Below the pieces are notes generated by a model. That model saw nothing but the letters and a program-made list of their open reading frames with translations, ran no database searches and was not told the origin of the DNA. This document shows, in pieces, positions 45,587 to 54,096 of a stretch of DNA of 64,000 bases (the stretch's first letter is position 1; every line of letters begins with the position of its first letter). The stretch lies in contig CAZOBB010000026.1 in NCBI GenBank assembly GCA_964577975.1, positions 1-64,000 on the forward strand. The letters run 5' to 3'. The DNA comes from JAOZMY01 sp964577975. GTDB taxonomy: Bacteria; Desulfobacterota; S145-22. Position numbers and translations under genes: made by a program.

Positions 45587-46366
45587 CTAACTGTTGAACC
45601 GGCTTTTTAGGTTTTCCAAGATGGTTTTCACCTCTCCTCGTATCTTTTCGTCAATATCGAAGGGGGAAATTCCCTTACGATCCGCCTCGAGAACCTTGGG
45701 GTTGTATTCCATCCATCCCAGGATAGGGAAGGTCTTCAGGTTTTCTTCAATCACTTTTTGATCATCTTTCGATTGAATCTTATTCCCCACGATGTAAACT
45801 CGTTTAATTCCAAGATCGGCGGCGAGTTTCTTTATCTGTAGAGCCGTTTGGATGCTTCGCATTCCCGGTTCGACCACGACTATGAAAGCGTCGACATAAC
45901 CTGTGGAGCCCCGTCCCAAATGCTCAAGCCCCGCTTCCATGTCCACGATCACGGTTTCGTTTCTTTGGATGAAGAGATGGCTAAGAAGGTTTTTCAACAG
46001 CACGTTTTCCGGGCAAAAACATCCCCCCCCGCCCTGGGGCACGCTCCCTAAAATTAAGAGCTTGACCCCTTCGTGATCTATGCTAAACCTTTCTGGAATA
46101 TCGTCAACCTTTGGGTTCAATTTGAAAATGGAGCCGTAACTTCCCTTTTTCGTTTCCGTCCGCTCCTCAATGAAATGGGTCATTTCCGCCAGCGGAGTGA
46201 CTCCCCTCATTTTCTCTAAAGGCACGCCAACGGCAGAAGCCAGGTTGGCATCCGGATCCGCGTCGATGGCGAGTACGGTTTCGTTTTGTTGGGAGAGAGT
46301 TCGAGCCATCACGCCTGCTAACGTGGTTTTACCGACTCCCCCCTTTCCTGAGATTGCAATCTTCAT
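45587..46366 (-). CDS. CooC-like MinD/ParA-family nickel-insertion ATPase
   Basis: A 259-residue P-loop ATPase. The deviant Walker A is GKGGVGKTTLAG, followed by the CooC-like VLAIDADPDANLASAVGVP. A CxC motif, GGCFCPENVLL, matches the nickel-binding pair that lies at the CooC dimer interface. CooC loads nickel into carbon monoxide dehydrogenase, but no CODH gene lies in this window. Related ATPases of unknown role share these motifs. GGAGG precedes the ATG. First gene of a seven-gene leftward run. Confidence 0.82.
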   Translation of the reverse strand: MKIAISGKGGVGKTTLAGVMARTLSQQNETVLAIDADPDANLASAVGVPLEKMRGVTPLAEMTHFIEERTETKKGSYGSIFKLNPKVDDIPERFSIDHEGVKLLILGSVPQGGGGCFCPENVLLKNLLSHLFIQRNETVIVDMEAGLEHLGRGSTGYVDAFIVVVEPGMRSIQTALQIKKLAADLGIKRVYIVGNKIQSKDDQKVIEENLKTFPILGWMEYNPKVLEADRKGISPFDIDEKIRGEVKTILENLKSRFNS

Positions 46367-46434
46367 ATTTTCCTCCTGCCGTGTTGCATACCTCTACGAA
46401 TGGTGGTAATTATTTGGCACAGAATGGCATTTAG

Positions 46435-46471
46435 GTTAGCAAAAACTAACAATTCTCAAATATATTGTCAA
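46435..46471 (-). promoter_or_regulatory. Candidate cooC-operon promoter with small inverted repeat
   Basis: On the minus strand TTGACA (46466-46471) and TAGTTT (46443-46448) are 17 bases apart. GTTAG and CTAAC (46435-46450) form a 5-base dyad across the -10. The -10 is weak, and no clear promoter for the divergent kdsB was found. Confidence 0.35.
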
Positions 46472-46479
46472 GAAGAGCA

Positions 46480-47265
46480 ATGAATATAGCTGTTATTCCT
46501 GCTCGATTTGGATCGACGCGTTTCCCAGGGAAGCCTCTCGCCCTCATTAAGGGACGTCCCATGTTGTGGCATGTATACCAACGAGCTGCTCGCGCCAAAC
46601 TTATCGATGAAGTTTGGGTCGCCACAGATGACGAAAGGATCTATCAGGCCGTTAAATCCTGGGATGGCAATGTGGTTATGACGCGGAAGGATCACCCTTC
46701 CGGGACGGATCGAGTAGCGGAAGCCATCTCGGAGCTTTCATGCGAAATCGTGGTGAATGTTCAGGGAGACGAGCCGATGATAGATCCCGCTATCATCGAT
46801 GCCGTTGTTGATCCCCTGGTCCGGAACAAGTCTCTTGGAATCGTGACACCCATCACGAAGATATGCACGAAAGATGATATTTTTGATCCGTCAGTAGTAA
46901 AGGTGGTTAGAGATGCGGAAGGGTTTGCCCTCTATTTTTCCCGGGCGCCCATCCCATATGCTAGGGATGTGAAACATTTTCAACCACACCTTGGGGATGC
47001 CGACGAGAAAAAAAACAGATTGGAATTAGCTCGTCATCCCTACTACAGACACATAGGGCTTTACGCCTTTCATAGGGAAACCCTATCGAGATTCTGTTCT
47101 CTTCCCCCTTCCGAGTTAGAGAATACGGAGAGACTCGAGCAACTGAGGGCACTTGCCTATGGAATCCCGATCTATACGGTTGTGGTGGAGTACTTCGGAG
47201 TAGGAGTGGATTACCCCCGAGATCTCGCTGTGGTGGAACGACTTTTGTCGGACAATGGAGAGTAG
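46480..47265 (+). CDS. kdsB: 3-deoxy-manno-octulosonate cytidylyltransferase
   Basis: A 261-residue enzyme that activates KDO as CMP-KDO for lipopolysaccharide inner core. Diagnostic motifs are IPARFGSTRFPGKPL, ATDDERIY, NVQGDEP and SRAPIPY. The start is ATG 46480; a TTG at 46465 lies upstream with no better ribosome binding site. It confirms a Gram-negative envelope. Confidence 0.95.
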   Translation: MNIAVIPARFGSTRFPGKPLALIKGRPMLWHVYQRAARAKLIDEVWVATDDERIYQAVKSWDGNVVMTRKDHPSGTDRVAEAISELSCEIVVNVQGDEPMIDPAIIDAVVDPLVRNKSLGIVTPITKICTKDDIFDPSVVKVVRDAEGFALYFSRAPIPYARDVKHFQPHLGDADEKKNRLELARHPYYRHIGLYAFHRETLSRFCSLPPSELENTERLEQLRALAYGIPIYTVVVEYFGVGVDYPRDLAVVERLLSDNGE

Positions 47266-47288
47266 CACCTGATCGAAGCTATCGAAGG

Positions 47289-49445
47289 TTAGTATTCGTC
47301 GTTTTGCCACATCCCTTTCTCGAAGACTACCACACGATTCCTTCCCATTTCTTTGGCCTTGTAAAGTGCTACATCGGCGTATTTTACGCATTGCCAGAAA
47401 TTTTGCGTGTCGTCCGGGTAAACGGAAACCCCGATGCTTATAGTTTTCTTTAGGACGCTTCCCGTAAGCTTAAACGAGTAGTTTTCCACAGTTTCGCGAA
47501 TTTTATCCGCAAGTTTTGGTGCCATATCTATTTCGACATCAACAAGAAGGATGAGAAATTCCTCTCCCCCATACCGTATTACGATGTCTGAACGACGGAC
47601 ACTTTCTTTAAGGAGTCGTGCCACACTTCTTAGAATTTTGTCTCCAACTTCATGTCCAAAATTGTCGTTCACTTGCTTGAAAAAGTCGATATCTACCATC
47701 AGAACACCCATGTGGGTTTTCCGACGTATGATCCCCGCCGTCAAGGTGTCTACAGAATCGCTAAGGTATCGGCGGTTCAAAAGCCCAGTCAGGGCGTCCC
47801 GGGTTGATGTGTCCCGTAAAAGTCCCACGAGGCGTTTGGATCCGATGACCGGTGAGCATTCAGATAAATACGTTTTGAGGCGACCTAGCGTTCCGATAAT
47901 TTTCTGCTTCTTGTCTTTTGGCATGACAATCTGTAACACGGCGCCAGTCGTGTCTCCGACAATCATGGGAATACACAGATAGGTCTTGTTTTCATCACCG
48001 GCGAACTTGGGACAAACACGGAAATCGTCAAAACCGGCAACCTCTTTAGAGGTACGTTTGGCACGACAGTGATTCGCGTCCGTTAATATTTCACTGTCAC
48101 ACCACAAATTCCCCTTTTTCGGGGTGCCCTCTACGATTACTGGAATTAAATGATTCTTACTGTTGTTGACTTCGTAAATGGTGAAATTGTCAAGATGAAA
48201 CTGCTCTTTTAGCAACACAGCTATACGGCGGTATACATCCGTCAGCGATTCATCATCTTCCACCAACGATTTGAAACGTTTTAAATTATCCATTTCTTCC
48301 ATGAAGCGGTTGAAGGCGGCTGCAACGGCTCCAATTTCATCTTTTCTTGACCTTTTCAAGCGAAAACTGAGGTCTGCCGTTCCCGTGGCGAGCTGGTGGA
48401 GGGCCTCGGTAATCACGGAGAGGGGACGGGTAATGCTCTTTTCTGTCAATTCGAGGATGATGGCAAGGATACAAAAGGCCACGGTGAAGAAGGCTATGAT
48501 TCCAAAAGCGGTCTTTTTGAAGGATGCCAGCCGTTCCGTGTAGTCCTTACCGTATACAGTAACACCCACCACGTTTCCTGTAATATCTTTGATGGGAAAG
48601 ACGAAAATCCCCTTGAAAGATTTGAAGTGAAATGAGTTGCCTTTCAACCCTCTGACGAGAAGCGTAGGCGTTAGAAGCTGTTCAAACTCTGGATCACCTG
48701 TGGAAAGGACCTTGACAAACTGGGACCTTTCAACCCTTTTTGAAATGGCGTGGGGAACCTTTAGGAGACTGCTTCGCAAGACATAAATGATGAGACTTTC
48801 GGTCGAGATACCTTGAAAAATGGTCGTGATTCGTTTAAGAGGGAAGAAACATTCTACAGAACCCAAATGATTTTCCTCGTCATCAATGGAGGCGATACCC
48901 CGGATAAGGATACCTTCTTTTCCTACCTCTATGCCCATCAGGGATTGATGGGTTTTGTTGACTTTTAGGATCGAAGGGCGAAATTTGCTTAAATCATCTC
49001 CCCCATCGTGATCTCCGGGTTTTTTCCATAATCGGAGAAGACTGTTGGCTGGGGGATAATGAAATTGAATATTTAGTGTTTCCTTCTCACCCGAGGTCTC
49101 CTTTATTTTTTTGAGGATGGGAATCATCCAACCCCTTAAAAAGTTTTGTGTGTCTTTGAGATAGACTGCCTTTTCTTCAGGAGTCGGATTTTCCGAAATT
49201 AGATCAAAGAGACGATACGCATCACGAACGGCTGGAAAGACGGCGAGGGTTGCTGCAATCGTTAGGGCCTCTTGGGAGATGTTACGAATATGGTTTTCGA
49301 TGATTTTTCGCGCCGTGATGGCGTTTTCCTTGAACTCCGTTTTGATGGATTGAACGAGGTAGTATCGAAATAAAAAAGCAAACGTCGCCCCCACGATAAA
49401 GAAAAAGATAAGGGTGGGAAAGAGTATGCGGTAACGAATTTTCAT
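47289..49445 (-). CDS. Membrane sensor diguanylate cyclase (CACHE - HAMP - GAF-like - GGDEF)
   Basis: A 718-residue receptor. Membrane helix 1 is at residues 7-29, and a periplasmic CACHE-like domain lies at about 35-315. Helix 2 (about 325-345) leads into HAMP. A cytoplasmic GAF-like domain (about 405-540) has spaced cysteines (LWCDSEIL, HCRAKRT, VCPKF, YLCIP) that could bind a metal or sense redox state. A C-terminal GGDEF domain (RDALTGLLNRRYL; RYGGEEFLILL) follows, with the RxxD inhibitory site RRSD. It should couple an extracellular cue to cyclic di-GMP synthesis. It converges on kdsB. Confidence 0.88.
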   Translation of the reverse strand: MKIRYRILFPTLIFFFIVGATFAFLFRYYLVQSIKTEFKENAITARKIIENHIRNISQEALTIAATLAVFPAVRDAYRLFDLISENPTPEEKAVYLKDTQNFLRGWMIPILKKIKETSGEKETLNIQFHYPPANSLLRLWKKPGDHDGGDDLSKFRPSILKVNKTHQSLMGIEVGKEGILIRGIASIDDEENHLGSVECFFPLKRITTIFQGISTESLIIYVLRSSLLKVPHAISKRVERSQFVKVLSTGDPEFEQLLTPTLLVRGLKGNSFHFKSFKGIFVFPIKDITGNVVGVTVYGKDYTERLASFKKTAFGIIAFFTVAFCILAIILELTEKSITRPLSVITEALHQLATGTADLSFRLKRSRKDEIGAVAAAFNRFMEEMDNLKRFKSLVEDDESLTDVYRRIAVLLKEQFHLDNFTIYEVNNSKNHLIPVIVEGTPKKGNLWCDSEILTDANHCRAKRTSKEVAGFDDFRVCPKFAGDENKTYLCIPMIVGDTTGAVLQIVMPKDKKQKIIGTLGRLKTYLSECSPVIGSKRLVGLLRDTSTRDALTGLLNRRYLSDSVDTLTAGIIRRKTHMGVLMVDIDFFKQVNDNFGHEVGDKILRSVARLLKESVRRSDIVIRYGGEEFLILLVDVEIDMAPKLADKIRETVENYSFKLTGSVLKKTISIGVSVYPDDTQNFWQCVKYADVALYKAKEMGRNRVVVFEKGMWQNDEY

Positions 49446-49517
49446 TTATTAACCAATTCTTCAATCGTTAAAGATGATCTGTTCCCTCTTTAATCATAAG
49501 AGAGGATTTTTGCCAAT

Positions 49518-49862
49518 CTAATCAGAGATTATCCCTACCTTTCTCAGATAATCTTCTCTGGGGGGAGAGAAAACCTCAAGGACCTTGCTGTCTTTCACAA
49601 CTTTAGCTTTATGGGAAACATTTGGGGGAATCGTCCAGACATCTCCCGGGTAAACGGCAAAGGTTTCGTCCCCGATGGAGAGTTCCATCTCACCTTCGAG
49701 TAATGTTCCCGTTTGTTCATAGACGTGGTCGTGGAGGGGTAAAAGGCTTCCCGCGTCGAGAAGGAACATGGCGGTGAGTGTTTTTTCCCCGTATCCCACA
49801 ACTTTGATGGAAATCCCGGGTATCAAGGGGGTGAAACCTTCGCTGTTGGAGGGAGTAAACAT
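49518..49862 (-). CDS. Cupin-domain protein
   Basis: A 114-residue single cupin barrel. Metal-binding residues are visible: LPLHDHVYEQ (two histidines and a glutamate) and PPNVSH. Small cupins of this kind act as sensors, isomerases or dioxygenases; the role is unknown. GAGGAG precedes the ATG. It lies 15 bases after the flavoprotein gene and probably shares its transcript. Confidence 0.82.
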   Translation of the reverse strand: MFTPSNSEGFTPLIPGISIKVVGYGEKTLTAMFLLDAGSLLPLHDHVYEQTGTLLEGEMELSIGDETFAVYPGDVWTIPPNVSHKAKVVKDSKVLEVFSPPREDYLRKVGIISD

Positions 49863-49877
49863 GATAAGGAATCTCCT

Positions 49878-50603
49878 CTATTTCCTTTCTAATTTGGCTA
49901 GTTGCTTTCGCCAATATGTATTGGCGTTCTTGATATAGGTGTCAGGTGGAACTATGGGCTTTTCCAATTGTTCCTTAAGTTCTTGGGAGAGTTCCCCTCT
50001 TTCCACAACCTCTTTCCCGGCTTTTTCCAATAGTTTTTTATACTTCCTAACAAGTGGTTTGACTAGAAGGCTTTTGGCTCTAAGAATTTCACCGCCGGCC
50101 CGGTAAATTTCCATGATAACTTGCGTGTGCATGTTGAGGGCTACACGTTCGAAAAGGTGATGCACCACCTGGAAATGCTCTAGCTGGGGAAAACCTGAAT
50201 TGCAGATTACCCCGATTTTGGGAAATGATTCGAAACGAAGAGGGTGCCTAGAAACGCCGTCTATTTCAATAAATGTTGGGAGTATCCCTGGTAGCATCCT
50301 ATCCATAAAGACCTTCATTTGGCCTGAAACACAATCCACGTAGAGGGGGGAGGCAAAGATGAGAAGATCACATCCCCATATCTTGGAAAGAATTTCACGC
50401 ATATCATCTTGTTGGATGCATTCTCCGGGTGTTTTAATCCAACAGGCGAAACAACCTTTGCATGGCAGGATAGTTTTCTCTGCTAGAAGCACAATTTCCG
50501 TTTCAGCTCCTTTGGAGGCTGCTCCCTTCAAGAAGGAGGTTAGCATGGTTTGGGTGTTGCTCGACTGACCTCTCGGGCTTCCATTGATGGCTAGGATCTT
50601 CAA
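49878..50603 (-). CDS. NADPH-dependent FMN reductase-family iron-sulfur flavoprotein-like protein
   Basis: A 241-residue flavodoxin-fold protein. KILAINGSPRGQSSNTQTM is the FMN phosphate loop; CKGCFACWIKTPGECIQQDDM is the cysteine-rich loop typical of this family, sometimes an iron-sulfur cluster site; FASPLYVDCVSGQMK is the FMN-contact segment. The start is placed at TTG 50603, giving the usual MKILAINGSPR beginning with GGAG six bases upstream. ATG 50609 lies directly against the GGAG and is less likely. It may reduce quinones, arsenicals or other acceptors. Confidence 0.8.
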   Translation of the reverse strand: MKILAINGSPRGQSSNTQTMLTSFLKGAASKGAETEIVLLAEKTILPCKGCFACWIKTPGECIQQDDMREILSKIWGCDLLIFASPLYVDCVSGQMKVFMDRMLPGILPTFIEIDGVSRHPLRFESFPKIGVICNSGFPQLEHFQVVHHLFERVALNMHTQVIMEIYRAGGEILRAKSLLVKPLVRKYKKLLEKAGKEVVERGELSQELKEQLEKPIVPPDTYIKNANTYWRKQLAKLERK

Positions 50604-50685
50604 CGACATCTCCTTTGTAATCTTTTTCTCGTCATGACCAAGTCTTTTTATCTCAAAAATACCAAAAAATGGCAAGGTTGCTTTT

Positions 50686-50700
50686 GGGGACAGGTCTTGC
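50686..50700 (+). repeat. Candidate REP-like half element upstream of the transposase homologue
   Basis: GGGGACAGGTCTTGC at 50686-50700, with a short inverse GCAAG at 50672-50676, sits just upstream of the REP-type transposase homologue. Such genes are often flanked by the REP sequences they recognise. No second copy was seen in this window, so the call rests on position. Confidence 0.3.
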
Positions 50701-50725
50701 ATTTTTCGTGGAAGGGATTATTATT

Positions 50726-51634
50726 ATGCCCATGGCGAGGCAGCGTCGGTTTGAGTACCCGGGAGGGATTTATTATATTAGAGCTCGGGGTGTGGAAAAT
50801 GAAATCTTTAAAGATGAAAGTGATCGGAAGAGATTTCTAGATATTCTTTCAGAGACGGTGTATCGATTCAAATGGTTGTGCCACTCATATTGCTTGTTAA
50901 ACGACCACTATCACCTGATTTTGGAAACCCCTTACGGCAATCTTTCCAAGGGCATGAGGCAGATAAACGGCCTTTACACACAGAGCTTCAATAGAAAATA
51001 TAGGCGGCGTGGAGCTTTGTTCAAAGGGAGATTCAAATCGGTCGTCTTCGAAAAAAAGGGGTACCTATTGCCGTTAAACCGCCATCTCGTCCTGAATCCT
51101 GTTAGGAGTGGATTGGTAGGATCGCCGGATAGATGGCGGTGGAGCAGCTATTTGCCCACGGTGGAAGAGGAAGAAGCGCCCCCGTTTCTTTTTACGGGAT
51201 TTATTCTGTCCCTTTTTTCTAAAGAGAACAGGGCATTGGCGATAGAAAAGTACAAACGATTTATTTTCAGTGGTGAGGCGGAAAAATTCTCATGGCGCGA
51301 CCTAAAATTCCAAATTTTCCTTGGGAGCGATTTTTTTATAGAGAAGATACGCCAGATGTTTATGGTGCATAAAGTTCCCAAACGTGATAGAAGGTCCCTA
51401 TCGGAAAATGGCGTGCGGGAAGTTTTGGACCCCCTGTTGGGAAGGGGTTGGACATCAAGAAAGGATAGAGATGCGCTTATTTACGAGGCCTATATTCACC
51501 ATGGACTGACCCTGGGTGAAATTGCAGCTTACCTTGGTGTACATACGGCAACAGTGAGCCGAGCTGTTAAACGAGTTGAAAGGAGAAATTCGTGGGTGAA
51601 GAAACGAATGGGAGGACAAGTATGGGTAAAATAA
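50726..51634 (+). CDS. REP-associated tyrosine transposase (RAYT, Y1/IS200-like) homologue
   Basis: A 302-residue homologue of single-copy REP transposases. The N-terminal 150 residues match: IYYIRARG, the HUH metal motif in NDHYHLILE, GLYTQSFNRKYRRRGALFKG and LNPVRSGLV...RWSSY. Where E. coli TnpA-REP has its catalytic tyrosine (Y115 in YIYINPV), this protein has histidine 120 (HLVLNPV). A C-terminal extension ends in a helix-turn-helix (GLTLGEIAAYLGVHTATVSR) of DnaA-C or Trp-repressor type. The start is ATG 50726 with GGAAGGG upstream. The stop lies 13 bases inside the inositol-phosphate synthase gene, so the two are translated as a unit. It is a lone copy without terminal repeats. Confidence 0.82.
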   Translation: MPMARQRRFEYPGGIYYIRARGVENEIFKDESDRKRFLDILSETVYRFKWLCHSYCLLNDHYHLILETPYGNLSKGMRQINGLYTQSFNRKYRRRGALFKGRFKSVVFEKKGYLLPLNRHLVLNPVRSGLVGSPDRWRWSSYLPTVEEEEAPPFLFTGFILSLFSKENRALAIEKYKRFIFSGEAEKFSWRDLKFQIFLGSDFFIEKIRQMFMVHKVPKRDRRSLSENGVREVLDPLLGRGWTSRKDRDALIYEAYIHHGLTLGEIAAYLGVHTATVSRAVKRVERRNSWVKKRMGGQVWVK

Positions 51635-52725
51635 GGATAGCAATCTGCGGAGTCGGAAATTGTGCGTCGTCTTTGCTACAAGGAATTGAATATTATCGTC
51701 GGAAGAAAGAAAAGGATCTCATCGGTTTGATGCACCCTGAAATAGGGGGTTACGTTCCCTCGGATATTGAGGTTGTGGCGGCCTTCGACGTGGACGAAAG
51801 GAAGGTTGGAAGAGACGTGGCCGAAGCAATTTTCCAGCCTCCCAACTGTACGACCGTTTTTCAACCGGATGTTCCAGAGACAGGCGTGCGGGTCTCCATG
51901 GGGAGGATTTTGGATGGCGTATCCGAACATATGAAAGAATACGATCCAAATCATACCTTTGTTATTAGTCGTGAGAGAGAAGCCAAAAAAGAAGATATTG
52001 TCAAAATCCTCGAGGAATCCAAGGCAGAAATATTGTTGAACTATCTGCCAGTAGGCTCGGAAGAAGCGGTAAGGTTTTACGCGGAGTGTGCTTTGGAAGC
52101 AGGCGTCGCCTTCATCAACAACATGCCAGTCTTCATCGCAAGCGACAAGGAATGGGCGGCACGGTTTGAGGCAGCGGGGCTTCCCATCATAGGTGACGAT
52201 ATCAAATCGCAATTGGGTGCCACCATTGTGCATCGAACCCTTGCCAGCCTTTTCAAAAGACGAGGGGTGAAGCTGGAGCGAACCTACCAACTCAACACAG
52301 GGGGGAATACCGATTTTCTCAATATGCTTAATCGATCCAGGCTGGCCTCGAAAAAGGAGTCGAAGACGGAGGCGGTTCAGTCTGTCTTGGAAGAGAGATT
52401 ACAAACGGAGGACATCCATGTAGGCCCCAGTGATTACGTGGCGTGGCAGAAGGATAACAAAGTCTGCTTCATTCGCATGGAAGGTAAACTGTTTGGGGAT
52501 GTCCCCATGCATTTGGAACTGCGGTTGTCAGTGGAAGATTCCCCAAATTCGGGGGGGGTTGTCATTGATGCCATCCGGTGCTGTAAGTTGGCGTTGGATC
52601 GTAAGATTGGAGGTGTTTTGTATTCTCCATCCGCCTATTTTATGAAACATCCACCAATTCAATATACCGATGACGAGGCCTATCGGATGACGGAAGAATT
52701 CATAGATGGAAAAAGGGAACGATAA
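51622..52725 (+). CDS. Myo-inositol-1-phosphate synthase family protein
   Basis: A 367-residue NAD-dependent isomerase that converts glucose 6-phosphate to inositol 1-phosphate. RIAICGVGNCASSLLQGI is the Rossmann loop; GDDIKSQLGATIVHRTL and LNTGGNTDFLNML are catalytic-core motifs of the prokaryotic family. The start is ATG 51622 with GGGAGG 6 bases upstream; a longer frame from 51592 overlaps the transposase homologue further. It is followed by a glycosyltransferase-like gene, which suggests an inositol-containing lipid or solute. Confidence 0.9.
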   Translation: MGKIRIAICGVGNCASSLLQGIEYYRRKKEKDLIGLMHPEIGGYVPSDIEVVAAFDVDERKVGRDVAEAIFQPPNCTTVFQPDVPETGVRVSMGRILDGVSEHMKEYDPNHTFVISREREAKKEDIVKILEESKAEILLNYLPVGSEEAVRFYAECALEAGVAFINNMPVFIASDKEWAARFEAAGLPIIGDDIKSQLGATIVHRTLASLFKRRGVKLERTYQLNTGGNTDFLNMLNRSRLASKKESKTEAVQSVLEERLQTEDIHVGPSDYVAWQKDNKVCFIRMEGKLFGDVPMHLELRLSVEDSPNSGGVVIDAIRCCKLALDRKIGGVLYSPSAYFMKHPPIQYTDDEAYRMTEEFIDGKRER

Positions 52726-52767
52726 GTAGAGTAGAAAGAACATAACGAAAGCAGAGCGGGGAAACAA

Positions 52768-53994
52768 GTGACAAGCGTTACGATGGTATTTCCATCTTAT
52801 TGGGCGAGAGAGAAAAAAACTGGTTGGAAAGAGGGGGATGCGGTGTACGATCATCCCATTCCCATCGACGAGGAAGGGACCCTTTTACGCGCGTTGAGGA
52901 GCCTTACGATCTTACGGAATAGAGATTTTACGGTGCTCGTTCTCGCCGTGCCCACGACGGAGGAGATAGCAGAAGATGTCGAAAAAAAGGTGGACGGGAT
53001 TGTCCGAGAGGCCTCCAAAGAGGTTGAGATACCCATTAAATGGTTCGGTCCCACACACCTAAAGCGTCTTCATGATACGATTGGAGAGGAAGAAGGCGTG
53101 GACTTGCTTCAACTGCGGGGATATTCGAATGTTCGCAATTTATGTATCTTTCTTCCTTTGTTGATGGGCTCTGAAATAGCGATTCTGATTGACGATGATG
53201 AGGTGTTTGAAGATCCCGATTTCGTCGACAAGGCTGTTGAGTTCGTGGGCCGAAAAGACGAAAAGGGGAATACGATATATGCCGTAGCCGGGTATTATCT
53301 CCAGCCCGACGGAGATTTCCATGTCAAAAAGCCTTTCGAGCCGTGGATGAAATATTGGGATCAATTGGAGCGGATGAACGAGGCGTTCGACCGCTTCATT
53401 GGAGCCCCACCCCGGCTGAAAGAAACCCCCTTCGTATTCGGGGGGAATATGGTGCTTCACCGAGAAATCATTAAGAAGGTCCCTTTCGACCCTCTCGTGC
53501 CGAGAGGTGAAGACATCGATTATTTGATGAACGCCCGCATGTTTGGTTTCAAATTCTTTCTGGACAACACCCTTTCCATAAAGCATTTGCCGCCACCGAA
53601 GACGCACCCGGTCTGGCGACGCCTTCGGGAAGACGTGTTCCGCTTCATGTTCGAACGAGAAAAGATACGGAAACAACGGGATCTTCCGGGATTGACGCGA
53701 ATCGAGGCGGAGGATTTTGATCCCTATCCAGGGGCATTTTTAAAAGACGATCTGGAATGGAAGGTGGAGCAAGCCTCCCGCGTGCTGGAGGAGATCTACG
53801 AAAAAGAGGGGGACGTGGAAGGAGCCAGAGAGGCGCGAGCCACCGTGTTCCTCATGCGGAAGGCCTTACGCGAAGGGAAAAGGAATCCTTTCGAGGATTT
53901 ACTCAACCTTCAGCGGAAATGGTCCCTGCTGACGGAGCGTGTGATAGAGGGTTCTTTCAGGGTAGATGTGAGTGATATGGGGGGAGGCGTATAA
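52768..53994 (+). CDS. Glycosyltransferase-like protein (GT-A fold, family uncertain)
   Basis: A 408-residue protein with a GT-A-like core. It has N-terminal strand SVTMVFPSYW, nucleotide-sugar metal motif ILIDDDEVFEDPDF at about residue 138, FGGNMVLHREI, and RGEDIDYLMNARMFG as a likely acceptor and base loop. The C-terminal 120 residues are helical and charged. No signal or membrane segment is seen. Partner of the inositol-phosphate synthase 42 bases upstream; glycosylation of an inositol phosphate or lipid is a guess from context. The start is GTG 52768. Confidence 0.6.
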   Translation: MTSVTMVFPSYWAREKKTGWKEGDAVYDHPIPIDEEGTLLRALRSLTILRNRDFTVLVLAVPTTEEIAEDVEKKVDGIVREASKEVEIPIKWFGPTHLKRLHDTIGEEEGVDLLQLRGYSNVRNLCIFLPLLMGSEIAILIDDDEVFEDPDFVDKAVEFVGRKDEKGNTIYAVAGYYLQPDGDFHVKKPFEPWMKYWDQLERMNEAFDRFIGAPPRLKETPFVFGGNMVLHREIIKKVPFDPLVPRGEDIDYLMNARMFGFKFFLDNTLSIKHLPPPKTHPVWRRLREDVFRFMFEREKIRKQRDLPGLTRIEAEDFDPYPGAFLKDDLEWKVEQASRVLEEIYEKEGDVEGAREARATVFLMRKALREGKRNPFEDLLNLQRKWSLLTERVIEGSFRVDVSDMGGGV

Positions 53995-54096
53995 ATGGGA
54001 AGGAAAAGGGCATAAATAATATATAATTCAGCAAGATAGGAAGACAAGAGATGAGGATTCGCGATGAGAAATCCGGCGAAAAGAATTTTTTGGCTC

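Noticed and set aside
46415..46429. Sigma-54-like TTGGCAC...TGGCA upstream of kdsB
   Set aside because: The GG and GC dinucleotides are nine rather than ten bases apart, which sigma-54 promoters do not tolerate well, and the -12 box is poor.
50726..51634. Active insertion sequence
   Set aside because: A single gene with no terminal structures or target duplication, lacking the expected catalytic tyrosine and overlapping the next gene.
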